From NCBI GenBank assembly GCA_965230205.1, contig OZ245996.1:3472001-3536000 (forward strand): DNA of 64,000 bases. Direction: 5' to 3'. The notes under the pieces are model-generated. The model was not told the origin of the DNA. It worked only from the letters and a program-made list of their open reading frames with translations, and ran no database searches. The DNA is from CANLBN01 sp965230205 (GTDB taxonomy: Bacteria; Pseudomonadota; Gammaproteobacteria; Pseudomonadales; Cellvibrionaceae). A program made the translations under genes and the position numbers. The first letter of the stretch is position 1; each line of letters opens with the position of its first letter. This document shows, in pieces, positions 26,733 to 35,985 of the stretch.

Positions 26733-26796
26733 AATAAATTTATTTACAATTCAGTCATAAACCTCTAGATTATTTAAATAAACTAAAGAGGTCGCT

Positions 26797-27420
26797 ATGG
26801 CGTTTGATATCACAGCGGTTGTAAATATTATGGGTCTGGCTGCTGTTGCGGTATTTGCCATTTCAGGCGCGCTTGATGCTGCTCGGCATAAAATGGATAT
26901 TTTAGGTTTTATGCTAATAGGAACAGTGACGGGCAGTGGTGGTGGTACTCTCCGTGATCTGCTGTTGGGCAATTTGCCGGTATTCTGGGTGCGTGAACCG
27001 ATATGGATTATTGTCTGTTTAGTATCATCAGTCGTTACTTATTTTATTGCACCTAAATTAGTGTCTCTGACTCGTGCGTTAATTTGGATGGACGCTGTCG
27101 GTATTGCCTTATTTTCTGTTGTCGGTACTAAGATTGCTCTAGAGTTTGATGTCTCTCCTTTAATTGCGGTCACGATGGGTGTAATGACAGGCAGTTTTGG
27201 TGGTATTGCGCGAGATGTGCTTTGTGGCAGTAATTTAACATTGATGAATGAAGAGCTTTATATATCCACAATGCTTGCAGGCTCTGTTGTCTATTTTTGG
27301 TTAAGTACCTTAGGCCTTCCTGATAATTACGATTTAGTCGGCGGTTTTTTAGTGGCATTTATATTGAGAGCCTTAGCCATTCAATTTAATCTCAAATTGC
27401 CAAACTATCATAAAACCTGA
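26797..27420 (+). CDS. TRIC/UPF0126-family inner membrane protein
   Basis: This 207-residue protein has the UPF0126 layout, two repeats of three membrane segments plus a seventh, with the duplicate motif GALDAARHKMDILG and GSGGGTLRDLLLG in the first half and GSFGGIARDVLCG in the second. The family is related to TRIC-type cation channels. It has its own ribosome site (AAAGAGG) and stands apart from the preceding cluster. Confidence 0.88.
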   Translation: MAFDITAVVNIMGLAAVAVFAISGALDAARHKMDILGFMLIGTVTGSGGGTLRDLLLGNLPVFWVREPIWIIVCLVSSVVTYFIAPKLVSLTRALIWMDAVGIALFSVVGTKIALEFDVSPLIAVTMGVMTGSFGGIARDVLCGSNLTLMNEELYISTMLAGSVVYFWLSTLGLPDNYDLVGGFLVAFILRALAIQFNLKLPNYHKT

Positions 27421-27567
27421 ATGTTCAGGTGTTCTACATATCAATAGCAAACTCAGTACTTATAAAAAGCCGATCATCAGTCGAGTTGTAGTATCTGGTT
27501 AATACCTATGGCGTAAATCTAGTCTTTATACTGAATGTCTACGTTAAGCATTCGGAAGGGGTATTTT

Positions 27568-28134
27568 ATGTCAAAGACTATATTAATGATTATTGGTGAT
27601 TTTGTTGAAGATTATGAAACCATGGTACCATTTCAGGCACTGAAGGCGATGGGGCATGAGGTGCATGCTGTATGCCCTGATAAAAAGTCAGGTGAAACCG
27701 TTGCTACATCGATTCACGATTTTGAAGGCGACCAGACCTATACAGAAAAACGTGGGCATAATTTTGCACTAAACGCTACTTTTGATGAGATCGTTGAGTC
27801 TGATTATGATGCCCTTGTTATTCCAGGTGGCAGGGCGCCAGAATATTTGCGCCTGAATGACCGTGTTATATCAATTGTTCAGCACTTTTTTAATGAAAAT
27901 AAGCCTATTGCATCGATTTGTCATGGCCCGCAATTATTAGTGGCTGCTGATGTGCTTAATGGCCGGCGATGTTCTGCATATCCGGCAACGGCGCCCGAGA
28001 TTAAAATAGTCGGTGGTGATTATGTGGAAATAGGTCTGGATGAAGCGATTACCGATAGAAATTTAGTCACAGCACCCGCATGGCCTGCGCATCCAGATTG
28101 GTTAAAACAGTTTAATCAGTTATTGGCAGCCTGA
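27568..28134 (+). CDS. DJ-1/PfpI-family protein
   Basis: This 188-residue protein has the DJ-1/PfpI fold with the nucleophile elbow ASICHGPQLL. The start at 27568 is chosen because of the strong AAGGGG ribosome site just before it; the ATG 33 bp upstream lacks one. Members are chaperones, deglycase-like enzymes or proteases of doubtful activity. A stress role is inferred. Confidence 0.88.
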   Translation: MSKTILMIIGDFVEDYETMVPFQALKAMGHEVHAVCPDKKSGETVATSIHDFEGDQTYTEKRGHNFALNATFDEIVESDYDALVIPGGRAPEYLRLNDRVISIVQHFFNENKPIASICHGPQLLVAADVLNGRRCSAYPATAPEIKIVGGDYVEIGLDEAITDRNLVTAPAWPAHPDWLKQFNQLLAA

Positions 28135-28180
28135 TAAGCGGTTGCCTATACTGTGTCGCGATCAAGAAAGGGGCTTTATT

Positions 28181-28531
28181 ATGTGCCAACTATTTATTCA
28201 AGCAAATGCAGACTTATGGTCTAGCGAACAACGCTCTATAAGGATAGATGGTGCCGTTACCAGTATTCGCCTGGAAAATGCTTTTTGGTCCATTTTAGAA
28301 GAAATAGCCTCTCGTGATGGCTTGACGCCCCCAGCATTGATTACAAAGTTATATCATGAGTCATCATTAGCAGGACACGATACGGCTAACTTTACGTCAT
28401 TTCTACGTGTCTGCTGCTCACGTTATTTGGCATTACAACTATCAGGTGATATCCCTGTGGATAAGTCGATACCATTAGAAGGGTTAAACATAGAATCGAT
28501 AAACGCTACCACTGCATTACGCTATGTTTAA
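28181..28531 (+). CDS. Ribbon-helix-helix domain protein
   Basis: This 116-residue protein has an N-terminal beta strand and helices typical of ribbon-helix-helix domains: RSIRIDGAVTSIRLENAFWS then ILEEIASRDGLTPPALITKL. It may be a DNA-binding protein; target unknown. The ATG at 28181 is used because AAGGGG precedes it. It follows the DJ-1 gene by 46 bp. Confidence 0.7.
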   Translation: MCQLFIQANADLWSSEQRSIRIDGAVTSIRLENAFWSILEEIASRDGLTPPALITKLYHESSLAGHDTANFTSFLRVCCSRYLALQLSGDIPVDKSIPLEGLNIESINATTALRYV

Positions 28532-29135
28532 ACTTTTTCTTAGGCAGTTTCACGCTTACTGCTAACAACATTACGTATACTGCTCTAATAATGTCAGCGT
28601 ATTAGGCAATACAATATTTATACTTTTTAAATCTAATTAACAAATGCCTCTCACCCATTTTACTCTTTGTTATTCATTTGCTGCTAACTATCTAATTTAA
28701 TTGAAATTAACCTAATCAGGTCTATACTTTTCTTAGAATATTATAGCGCTAGCTTCTCATATAACATACTGAGCCTACCTATAACCATGTTGAAAAAAGG
28801 GTTATAGGTAAACTCAATATATCAGTCATCAAACATATGAGTAGTCGTTGACAACCTGAGTTAGAACATAATGAATAAAATCTCGGTAATCTTAATAGAC
28901 AGTAATAACAATAATAAAGCTTGTGATTACACTATTTATTGTCTTATCAATGTAATTCAAGGTTTTTATTTCATCAATTATCATTTTCAAAAGTGCTTAA
29001 AGTAAAACTAGGATGGCCCACGATAGCCATATAATGAGCTTTTTATAAAACGAATATGAATACATTTTTGTTTCCTGGAGTAAAGCAATAGCGTTATTCA
29101 TTGGTTTATTACGATGTTTTAGATTGAGGGTTTTA
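28532..29135. other. 600-bp gap without a recognised gene
   Basis: AT-rich. It holds one strong inverted repeat: TACCTATAACC (28776-28786) with GGTTATAGGTA (28800-28810), 11 bp perfect with a 13-nt purine-rich loop and three further paired bases outside a small bulge. No T-run follows on either strand. No gene, tRNA or promoter is recognised here. The 3' part must hold the promoter of the operon that starts at 29136. Confidence 0.6.
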
Positions 29136-29888
29136 ATGCGTATACAATTTATTTTAATTGCCACAATTCTTTCACTTTTAATTCCCTTCTCCGCCAATGC
29201 GACTAAAGCAGAGCCGGTGATTAATGTCGTTGTTGATGAATGGGCGCCATTTGGTGGAAAAGCATTAGTAAAAGGTGGTATTTCATTAGACGTAATTACG
29301 ACAGTTCTCAGTCGCGCAGGGTATACAGTCAAGTCAGAAATTGTGCCTTGGGAAAGGGCACTTAATGGTGTTCGTTCAGGTACTTATGATGTGATCGGTA
29401 ACTTATTTCTTGATGAGGAACTTAAAGAACACCTGACTTTTAGCCAACCTTTTTACGAAACAGAAGTGCGTTTCATTCAGCAAAAAGGGAAAACTCATAA
29501 ATATACTGACTTAAACAGCTTACGCCCTTACAGTATCGCGGTTGGCCAAGGGTATTTATACGAAGAAGATTTTGATAAGGCCGATTTTTTAAATAAGCGT
29601 GTTGTTACAACGGTTATTCAAGGTGTAAGAATGGTTGCCAATGGGCGCGTTGATCTGACCCTGGACAGCACAGATGTGATTAATTATGTAATTAATAAAG
29701 AAGATCCTGATATAGCCAATAAAGTGGAATACCTTCCTAATGTATTAACGACTCAAGCCATTCATATGGGCATTCGCAATGATTTACCTGGTAGAGATCA
29801 GCTGGCTGCTGATTTTAATCGGATACTCTCCGAAATGCGTGCAGATGGCTCATTAGAAAACTTATTGACGAAACATCAATACGACTAA
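29136..29888 (+). CDS. Family 3 periplasmic solute-binding protein
   Basis: This 250-residue protein has a signal peptide (residues 1-20, ending ANA) and a family 3 solute-binding fold: VVDEWAPFGGKALVKGGISL, then IVPWERALNGVRSGTYDVIG, and RPYSIAVGQGYLYEE. It lacks adjacent ABC permease genes; the kinase gene begins at its stop (TAATG overlap). It is therefore likely a ligand sensor for the kinase rather than a transporter subunit. The ATG at 29136 follows TTGAGGG. Confidence 0.85.
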   Translation: MRIQFILIATILSLLIPFSANATKAEPVINVVVDEWAPFGGKALVKGGISLDVITTVLSRAGYTVKSEIVPWERALNGVRSGTYDVIGNLFLDEELKEHLTFSQPFYETEVRFIQQKGKTHKYTDLNSLRPYSIAVGQGYLYEEDFDKADFLNKRVVTTVIQGVRMVANGRVDLTLDSTDVINYVINKEDPDIANKVEYLPNVLTTQAIHMGIRNDLPGRDQLAADFNRILSEMRADGSLENLLTKHQYD

Positions 29889-31381
29889 TGAAAGCTGATG
29901 TAGGACATTCACCTGAGCAAGTCTCTGAGAAGCTAAAAGCTCAAAAAATGCTGGGAAGGAAACTGGTGTTTTTCATTATACTGGTAAATGCAGTGTTATC
30001 TGTATTTACATCAGGAATACAGCTTTATCTGAGTTATGATCGTGATCGAGATAAAGTGTTGGATTCGATTAACATTATTGATAAAAGCTTCCGGACTGGT
30101 TTTGAAGATGCCCTTTGGGAATATAATTACGGGCTTGCTGAGGCACTATTGGATGGTGTTTATAACCGGGCCGATGTGGAGTATGTCGACTTACTTATCA
30201 ACGCGGGTAAACGTTTAACTAGAGGTGAACAGTCATCTCACTTAATACTCGATACCTTAAGCTTCTCTCATACTAATCAGTTGGGTATTGACATTCCTGT
30301 TGGCGAACTAACTATTGGTTTAAGTTTGGAAAATGTGCAGGCGCGTATTTGGGCACAATTCTGGACGTTGATGCTATCTAATTTTGCAAAAACAGCTTTA
30401 GCCTCTGTTATTATGTTAATTTTGTTTAATACTTTGGTATCAAGACATTTAAAAACAATTGCACAGTATGTTTCCGAAACATCCTGGTTAAAGGCAGCTC
30501 AGCCTTTAACATTAAAGCGTTCAGAAAAACACTCGATGGATGATTTGGATTACATCGTCAATGCCATTAATACGGCTAAAGTGAAAAGTGCTGAAAGTTT
30601 TGAAATATTAGGTAAGGAAATTAAACAGCGGCGTATCGCAGAAGGTGCCTTATCTAAAAAAGCCATTATGCTTGAGCAAACCAATGAAAAACTAATGCAT
30701 GCGAATAGAGAACAAGCAGAATTCACTTATGCTATTTCTCACGATCTTAAGTCACCAACCAATACGGTCAATATGTTATTAGACGAATTAAATCATACCC
30801 ATATCGACACATTGGATGATGATGCAAAAGGATTGATTAAAGTAGCCCAAAATACTGTTAAGCGCATGGGGATTCTAGTTGAAGATATACTTCATTATTC
30901 AACAACGATTGAAGAAGATATTGTTGCTAAACCTGTAAAACTGAATGTAATGTTGGCAGAAATCATTAATGATATGCAAGCAGATATAAAAGATTCATGT
31001 GCTAGCATTCAGTTTGACCCTTTACCTGTTATTTATGGTAGCTCTGTTCAATTACGTATTTTGTTCCAAAATCTTATTAATAATGCTTTAAAATTTCGTT
31101 CCCCGGAGAGGGAGTTAGAAATTAAGATTCATTGTCGAGTCGATGAAAAAAATAATAGGGTAAATATTAGTGTCAGCGATAATGGCATTGGTATAGAGCC
31201 AAAATATTCTGAAAAAGTATTCGGCCTTTTTCAGCGTTTACACACGCACAACACTTACCCAGGCTCTGGTATAGGCTTGACCCTATGTAAGCGAATTGTT
31301 ACAAATCACCATGGCCAGATCAGCGTTAATTCTGTACCTGATCAAGGTGCCACATTTGAAATTTCTCTAAGGAAAAAATAA
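29888..31381 (+). CDS. Membrane sensor histidine kinase
   Basis: This 497-residue kinase has two membrane segments (about residues 24-46 and 160-183) flanking a short periplasmic domain, then a HAMP-like linker, a HisKA domain with the phospho-acceptor His285 (YAISHDLKSPTN) and an HATPase domain with NNALKF, SDNGIGIEP and GSGIGLTLC. It shares the stop/start overlap with the upstream binding protein and the response regulator downstream. The architecture resembles kinases of the phytochrome/LuxQ-like class without PAS domains. Confidence 0.9.
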   Translation: MKADVGHSPEQVSEKLKAQKMLGRKLVFFIILVNAVLSVFTSGIQLYLSYDRDRDKVLDSINIIDKSFRTGFEDALWEYNYGLAEALLDGVYNRADVEYVDLLINAGKRLTRGEQSSHLILDTLSFSHTNQLGIDIPVGELTIGLSLENVQARIWAQFWTLMLSNFAKTALASVIMLILFNTLVSRHLKTIAQYVSETSWLKAAQPLTLKRSEKHSMDDLDYIVNAINTAKVKSAESFEILGKEIKQRRIAEGALSKKAIMLEQTNEKLMHANREQAEFTYAISHDLKSPTNTVNMLLDELNHTHIDTLDDDAKGLIKVAQNTVKRMGILVEDILHYSTTIEEDIVAKPVKLNVMLAEIINDMQADIKDSCASIQFDPLPVIYGSSVQLRILFQNLINNALKFRSPERELEIKIHCRVDEKNNRVNISVSDNGIGIEPKYSEKVFGLFQRLHTHNTYPGSGIGLTLCKRIVTNHHGQISVNSVPDQGATFEISLRKK

Positions 31382-31797
31382 TGACAGAGAAGCCTGCGCT
31401 GAAAAATGTGATGTTAATTGATGATGGTGAAGCCGATCAGATGCTCTATAAACGTACAATGATGCGCTCTGGGCAAGTTGGCCGTGTTCTTCAATTTGAA
31501 TACGCTGACGAAGCGCTTGAGTATTTAAAAAAAGAGGGCAGGGAAGAAATTGATGTTATTTTTTTAGATATTAATATGCCACGTATGGATGGCTTCGAAT
31601 TTCTTGAAGAAGCTTGTGCTGATTTTGGCGACAGCTTTACTCGTGCTGTTATTATCATGTTGACAACCTCTCTTAATCCAAAAGATCGTGAGCGTGCCGC
31701 TCAATTTGATGTGGTTAAAGACTTTATTGATAAACCGCTAACGGTTGAACACATTGACAATATAGTACAACTAGTGAAAGGCCAGCAGCCTTTTTAA
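31381..31797 (+). CDS. Single-domain response regulator
   Basis: This 138-residue protein is a receiver domain with no output domain: acidic pocket Asp14/Asp15 (IDDGEADQ), phospho-acceptor Asp63 (FLDINMPRMDG), and the conserved lysine in FIDKPLT. It overlaps the kinase stop. It has the look of Rcp1/CheY-type regulators which act by protein contacts. The target is unknown. Confidence 0.9.
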   Translation: MTEKPALKNVMLIDDGEADQMLYKRTMMRSGQVGRVLQFEYADEALEYLKKEGREEIDVIFLDINMPRMDGFEFLEEACADFGDSFTRAVIIMLTTSLNPKDRERAAQFDVVKDFIDKPLTVEHIDNIVQLVKGQQPF

Positions 31798-31875
31798 TAG
31801 ATTTAAAACTCTAATTAAATACTATATTCTTTATCGCAATCCTAAGCAGGCTTCATTTGATAAAGTGTATGTAAT

Positions 31876-31907
31876 ATCGAACGACGACATTGATCGTCGT
31901 CTTCGAT
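31876..31907. terminator. Hairpin after the binding protein/kinase/regulator operon
   Basis: ATCGAACGACGA (31876-31887) pairs with TCGTCGT-CT-TCGAT (31894-31907), giving 7 plus 5 base pairs with a 2-nt bulge and a 6-nt loop. It lies 79 bp after the regulator stop. The weak T-tail leaves termination uncertain. The rest of the 31798-32193 gap shows nothing I recognise. Confidence 0.4.
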
Positions 31908-32193
31908 TAAAGCTGGCTATGCTGGTTTCAGACATGCAGACTCCAAAATGAATCTTATCTCTTTAAGAAATAGCTTGTTAATGCCTAATTTGCGTATTAA
32001 TGAAAGCATACGGTGTATTATGCTGAAATCTGATAATAAGGGTGTTGAGTTTGCTTATAGAATAAAAAGACTTCAATCCTAGAAAACGCTTTAACTCGGC
32101 TACTGTTTATATAATCAAATAGTTACAAATGATAGTTAAACAGACTTCACACAACTTCAACAGAATTATCCCCGTAACCTTTTTGAAATCTAA

Positions 32194-32207
32194 CTGATAT
32201 AGATCAA
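32194..32207. promoter_or_regulatory. FNR-type box upstream of ftsH
   Basis: CTGATATAGATCAA differs from TTGAT-N4-ATCAA at one base. It lies 64 bp before the FtsH start. Confidence 0.55.
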
Positions 32208-32271
32208 ATCATAATCGCTTTTATTGTTATCTAATAGTACTTATAAGAGGAACAATAAAGGTAATGAGGCT

Positions 32272-34193
32272 ATGAATGAATCATCAAAATCAACGATCTC
32301 ATCGTTGTGGCTTATTGCAATTATCGTGATGATTTTTTGGCTGTTAAATCAAGCTCATCAGTCAGAAAAGTACGTTGGTATTCCTTACAATCAATTTAAG
32401 ACCTTTTTACAGATTGATAAGGTAGCCGAAGTTAGTTTGCAAGCTGAAGAAATCAAGGCTGTATTACGCCAAGCAACCAGTGTTTCAGAGAGTCACCCAC
32501 CAAGTACATTAATTAAAACGTATATCCCTGCTTTTGGTGATGAAGAGCTGCTTTCATTATTGGAAAATAATAAGGTCATGATTAATGTTAAACCTCCAGA
32601 AAAACAAAGTATGTTTGGCATTATTATTGGTGGCTTGTTACCTTGGTTGTTGATTATCGGTTTTTATATTTGGTTTATACGTCGGCTGAATCGTGGCGGT
32701 ATGGGAGGAGTCGGAGGTGGTAGTGATATCAGCAAATTTTTGGACCCTAATTTTTTAGGTAAGAATAAAGATGTTACCAGCCCAACGCCCGATACTACAT
32801 TTGATGATGTTGCAGGGCAGGATAATGCCAAAGCGGATATCAGTGAATTGCTGGACTATATACGACATCCGAAGATGTACAAAGATTTAGGGGCAGAGGT
32901 GCCCCATGGAATTTTGCTAATGGGACCACCGGGTACGGGGAAGACACTTTTGGCAAGGGCATTAGCTGGTGAAGCAGGTGTTCCTTTTTGCTCAATATCG
33001 GCATCAGAATTTATTGAAATGTTTGTGGGCGTTGGCGCCTCTAGAGTGCGCTCTTTATTCAAACACGCCAAAGAAAAAGCCCCCAGTATTATTTTTATTG
33101 ATGAGATTGATGCTGTTGGGAGGACCAGGGGTACAGGCTTAGGCGGGGGACATGATGAGCGTGAACAAACCCTTAACCAAATACTGGCAGAGATGGATGG
33201 TTTTTCAGGTCATGAGGCAGTTATTGTACTAGCGGCGACTAACCGCCCCGATGTACTCGATCCCGCATTGCTGCGCCCAGGCCGTTTCGATCGCCATGTG
33301 ACGTTGGACTTGCCTGACCGTTCTGCACGGGAAGCCATACTAAAGGTCCATACACGAAAAAGCCCTTTAGCTAATGATGTGGATTTGGAAAAAATTGCAG
33401 CAGGAACGCCTGGTTTTTCAGGTGCAGATTTAAAAAATCTGGTGAATGAGGCTGCAATGCGTACTGCTAGAGAAAAGCGTACTGAAATAACTATGGAAGA
33501 CTTCGACCAAATGCGAGATAAGGTCTTATTTGGTAATAAACGTAATCTGGCCATTCAGCCCGATGAGGTCCATGCCTTGCTGTGCATGAAGCTGGCCACA
33601 CCGCTGCGGCTTATTATTTACCGCAAGCTGACCCTTTGTTTAAAGTATCGATTATTCCCCGAGGTAAAGCATTAGGGGCAACACAACAATTGCCTGGTGT
33701 AGAACGTTATACATTGTCTAAAACCTATTTAAATGATCGCTTGGCAGTAATGCTGGCTGGCCGGGTTGCTGAACGTATTTTCCTAACTGATATTAGCTCA
33801 GGGGCTGACGATGACATTCGCAAGGCAACCGCTTTGGCTCGATCAATGGTAACCCGTTGGGGAATGTCAGATGATATTGGCCCCATGGATTTACGTGAAT
33901 CAGATGAGCATCCTTTCCTTGGTAGGGAAATTGCTCAGCCACGCCTGCATAGCGAATCTTCTGCAGAGGAAATTGATGCGGCGATTAAAACAGCATTGCT
34001 AAACGCTGAGAAAAAGGCTGAATCGATTATTCTTGAACACCGATTACCTATAGAACAGCTGGTTGAGAAGTTAAAAGAAAAAGAAACACTTTATCAACAA
34101 CAAATCGCAGAGTGTTTATCTATCGATATAACTAAAGTCACCCAGGTTAATGACCCTAAATTTAAAAAGCTAAAAAAAGATAAAATAGTTTAA
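32272..34193 (+). pseudogene. ftsH: Membrane-bound AAA zinc protease FtsH, frameshifted
   Basis: Two frames together make one FtsH of about 640 residues. The first (32272-33675) has two membrane segments, Walker A (GPPGTGKT), Walker B (IIFIDEIDAVG), the second region of homology (AATNRPDVLDPALLRPGRFD) and the arginine finger, and should run into the protease domain. It goes out of frame near 33573. The second frame (33582-34193, from GTG) begins VHEAGHTAAAYY, the zinc-binding HEAGH motif. One missing base near 33573 (GCCTTG for GCCCTTG) would restore ALAVHEAGH. It may be a sequencing error or a real break. A main FtsH probably lies elsewhere. Confidence 0.85.
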
Positions 34194-34279
34194 TAGTTTG
34201 ATTACTTAACCTATAAAGGAGTGGTAATTATAAAAATACAAATAAAATTTGCATATGGGAATAACTTAAAAAACATATT

Positions 34280-34293
34280 TTGATATAAATCAA
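34280..34293. promoter_or_regulatory. FNR/Anr box upstream of the OmpA-like lipoprotein
   Basis: TTGATATAAATCAA is a perfect match to TTGAT-N4-ATCAA. A -10-like TAAGAT lies at 34315-34320, about 30 bp from the box centre, as expected for FNR-activated promoters. It lies 76 bp before the lipoprotein start. Confidence 0.75.
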
Positions 34294-34368
34294 TAGATTT
34301 ATTATCGAGAAAATTAAGATAGTAATACGCTTTGTTTTTAGAATATAGCTAATACTTAGGTGATTATT

Positions 34369-35103
34369 ATGACCATTAAAAAAAGCAGTTCTATTCTTAC
34401 TATTTTAGTAATCGTAATATTGATAAGCGCTTGCAGTAATAATAAAGCAATCATTGCTGAGCAAGGTAGATTATTGAGTGACCAAGAAGCAGTTATTGCT
34501 GAAAAAGACAGGATAATTTATCAATTAGAAAACAGCATTGGGGCTTGTGATGATGAATTATTGCAAACACGTCTTCAATGTGATAAAAAATTAACCCTGC
34601 AAGAGGTCAATGATCAGCGATTACGGTTAAGAGAAAGAGAACTCAGAAAAAACCTTGCCGAGGATATTCAGTCAAAAAATATAGAGATAGAAAAACTACG
34701 TGGATATCTAACAGTAAGAGTTATGGATAAAGTGCTATTTAAGTCAGGCAGTATTAACATCCTTCCAGAAGGCAAAGCCATACTCACTCGAATAGCAAAT
34801 AATATAGCAACATCAGAAGAAAATATTCACATAGAAGGCCATACGGATGATGTCCCCATAGGCTCTTTGCTCGTTTCTAGAATACCTAGCAACTGGGAGC
34901 TTTCTGTGTTGCGGGCAGCCAGTGTTGTTCGTTTCTTGGAAAATAATAATATTAATCCTAATCGAATGGCTGCAGTAGGGCACTCAAAGTTTAAACCTGT
35001 TGCTGAGAATGACTCTGAAGATAACAGGCAGTTAAATCGGCGGGTTGAAATAGTACTAACTCCTAATGGTAATAATATAGTCGATATGCGATTGACCAAA
35101 TAG
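34369..35103 (+). CDS. OmpA-like peptidoglycan-binding lipoprotein
   Basis: This 244-residue lipoprotein has a lipobox (LISAC near residue 20), a helical charged middle and a C-terminal OmpA/MotB domain: VLFKSGSINILPEGKAILTR, IEGHTDDVPIG and NRRVEIVLTP. It anchors the outer membrane to peptidoglycan. The upstream GTG at 34360 adds three residues; the ATG at 34369 is preferred. A DksA/TraR-type gene follows 52 bp later. An FNR box precedes it. Confidence 0.87.
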   Translation: MTIKKSSSILTILVIVILISACSNNKAIIAEQGRLLSDQEAVIAEKDRIIYQLENSIGACDDELLQTRLQCDKKLTLQEVNDQRLRLRERELRKNLAEDIQSKNIEIEKLRGYLTVRVMDKVLFKSGSINILPEGKAILTRIANNIATSEENIHIEGHTDDVPIGSLLVSRIPSNWELSVLRAASVVRFLENNNINPNRMAAVGHSKFKPVAENDSEDNRQLNRRVEIVLTPNGNNIVDMRLTK

Positions 35104-35155
35104 GGGAGTGATCTTGTTAGAGCATAAGCCTTAAAAATTTTATGAGAATAATGTA

Positions 35156-35506
35156 ATGCATAAACAACATTTATATAAACTACTTACTGAACAAGGTAAT
35201 GAATTAAGTGAGCGAATAAATAAAATAAACAATGACTTGAAAAATCGCCATATGAGTAAGAAAGCCAGCCAGCAGAATATAGAGCGCGCTAATGACGATG
35301 TGCTGGCAAGATTAAAAGTTGAAGCAGAAATGAAACTCATGCTGACCAAAGAAGCCATTAAGCATTTAAATGGAGATGTTTTTGGTCATTGTGTCGAATG
35401 TGCTAATCCAATCAGTGATGACAGATTGGAAGTTCTGCCTCATGCGCAACTTTGCCGACATTGCGCTCATAAACACGAACAGAATGCGATAACTGCTGAA
35501 ATATAG
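35156..35506 (+). CDS. DksA/TraR-family zinc-finger protein
   Basis: This 116-residue protein has the DksA/TraR C4 zinc finger at about residues 80-105: CVECANPISDD then LCRHCAHKHE. An alpha-helical coiled-coil part precedes it. DksA-type proteins bind the secondary channel of RNA polymerase. It lacks the usual DKDxA acidic motif of full DksA as far as I can see, so its effect on transcription is uncertain. It follows the OmpA-like lipoprotein gene. Confidence 0.85.
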   Translation: MHKQHLYKLLTEQGNELSERINKINNDLKNRHMSKKASQQNIERANDDVLARLKVEAEMKLMLTKEAIKHLNGDVFGHCVECANPISDDRLEVLPHAQLCRHCAHKHEQNAITAEI

Positions 35507-35985
35507 AGGGGATAGGTTAATTTCTATAATATTTAATTTTAGGAATATTGTTACCCTAAGTGCGCGGGATGATACAGCAGGAGTTGATTGAGTTAGATCA
35601 GTAGGTGCAGGATCCCCTTGAGTACAAACGTTAAGTTAACAACCATAATTTGTAGATACTCAACACTGTAATATTACATCCAAAGTAGACCCAACCTCTG
35701 GCATTCTAGAACGTAAGCTGAAAGAAGAAAGCCTTTTTTACAAATAACCACTCTGTCTGTTATGGCAAGAATGAAAACGTCGCCCCCCACTTGAAAACAC
35801 GACAGCAATGGTTCTTATCCGTCGCCACTGAATGGGCAGTTCATTTTCGGCATCTTATATATTATCCGTTTAATTACATATCAATACCGATACTTGTTCG
35901 CTATACTTAGCGTCTTTTTTGGACTTTTTTTTGACTTAAGGGTTAAATCCAGTAAGTTATACCATTGATTGTAAGAGTAAATCGT
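35507..35985. other. 480-bp gap with a possible coding remnant
   Basis: No intact gene. A short open stretch on the plus strand reads APHLKTRQQWFLSVATEW (around 35780-35840), which looks coding-like but has no start and is not recognised. The 3' end must hold the promoter of the sodium channel gene. Confidence 0.4.

Noticed and set aside
33560..33600. Programmed frameshift in FtsH
   Set aside because: No slippery heptamer or pseudoknot is visible near GAGGTCCATGCC, and FtsH is not known to use one. A simple base loss explains the break.
35507..35985. An insertion sequence or transposase remnant
   Set aside because: No terminal repeats or transposase motif could be found; only a short unrecognised coding-like stretch.
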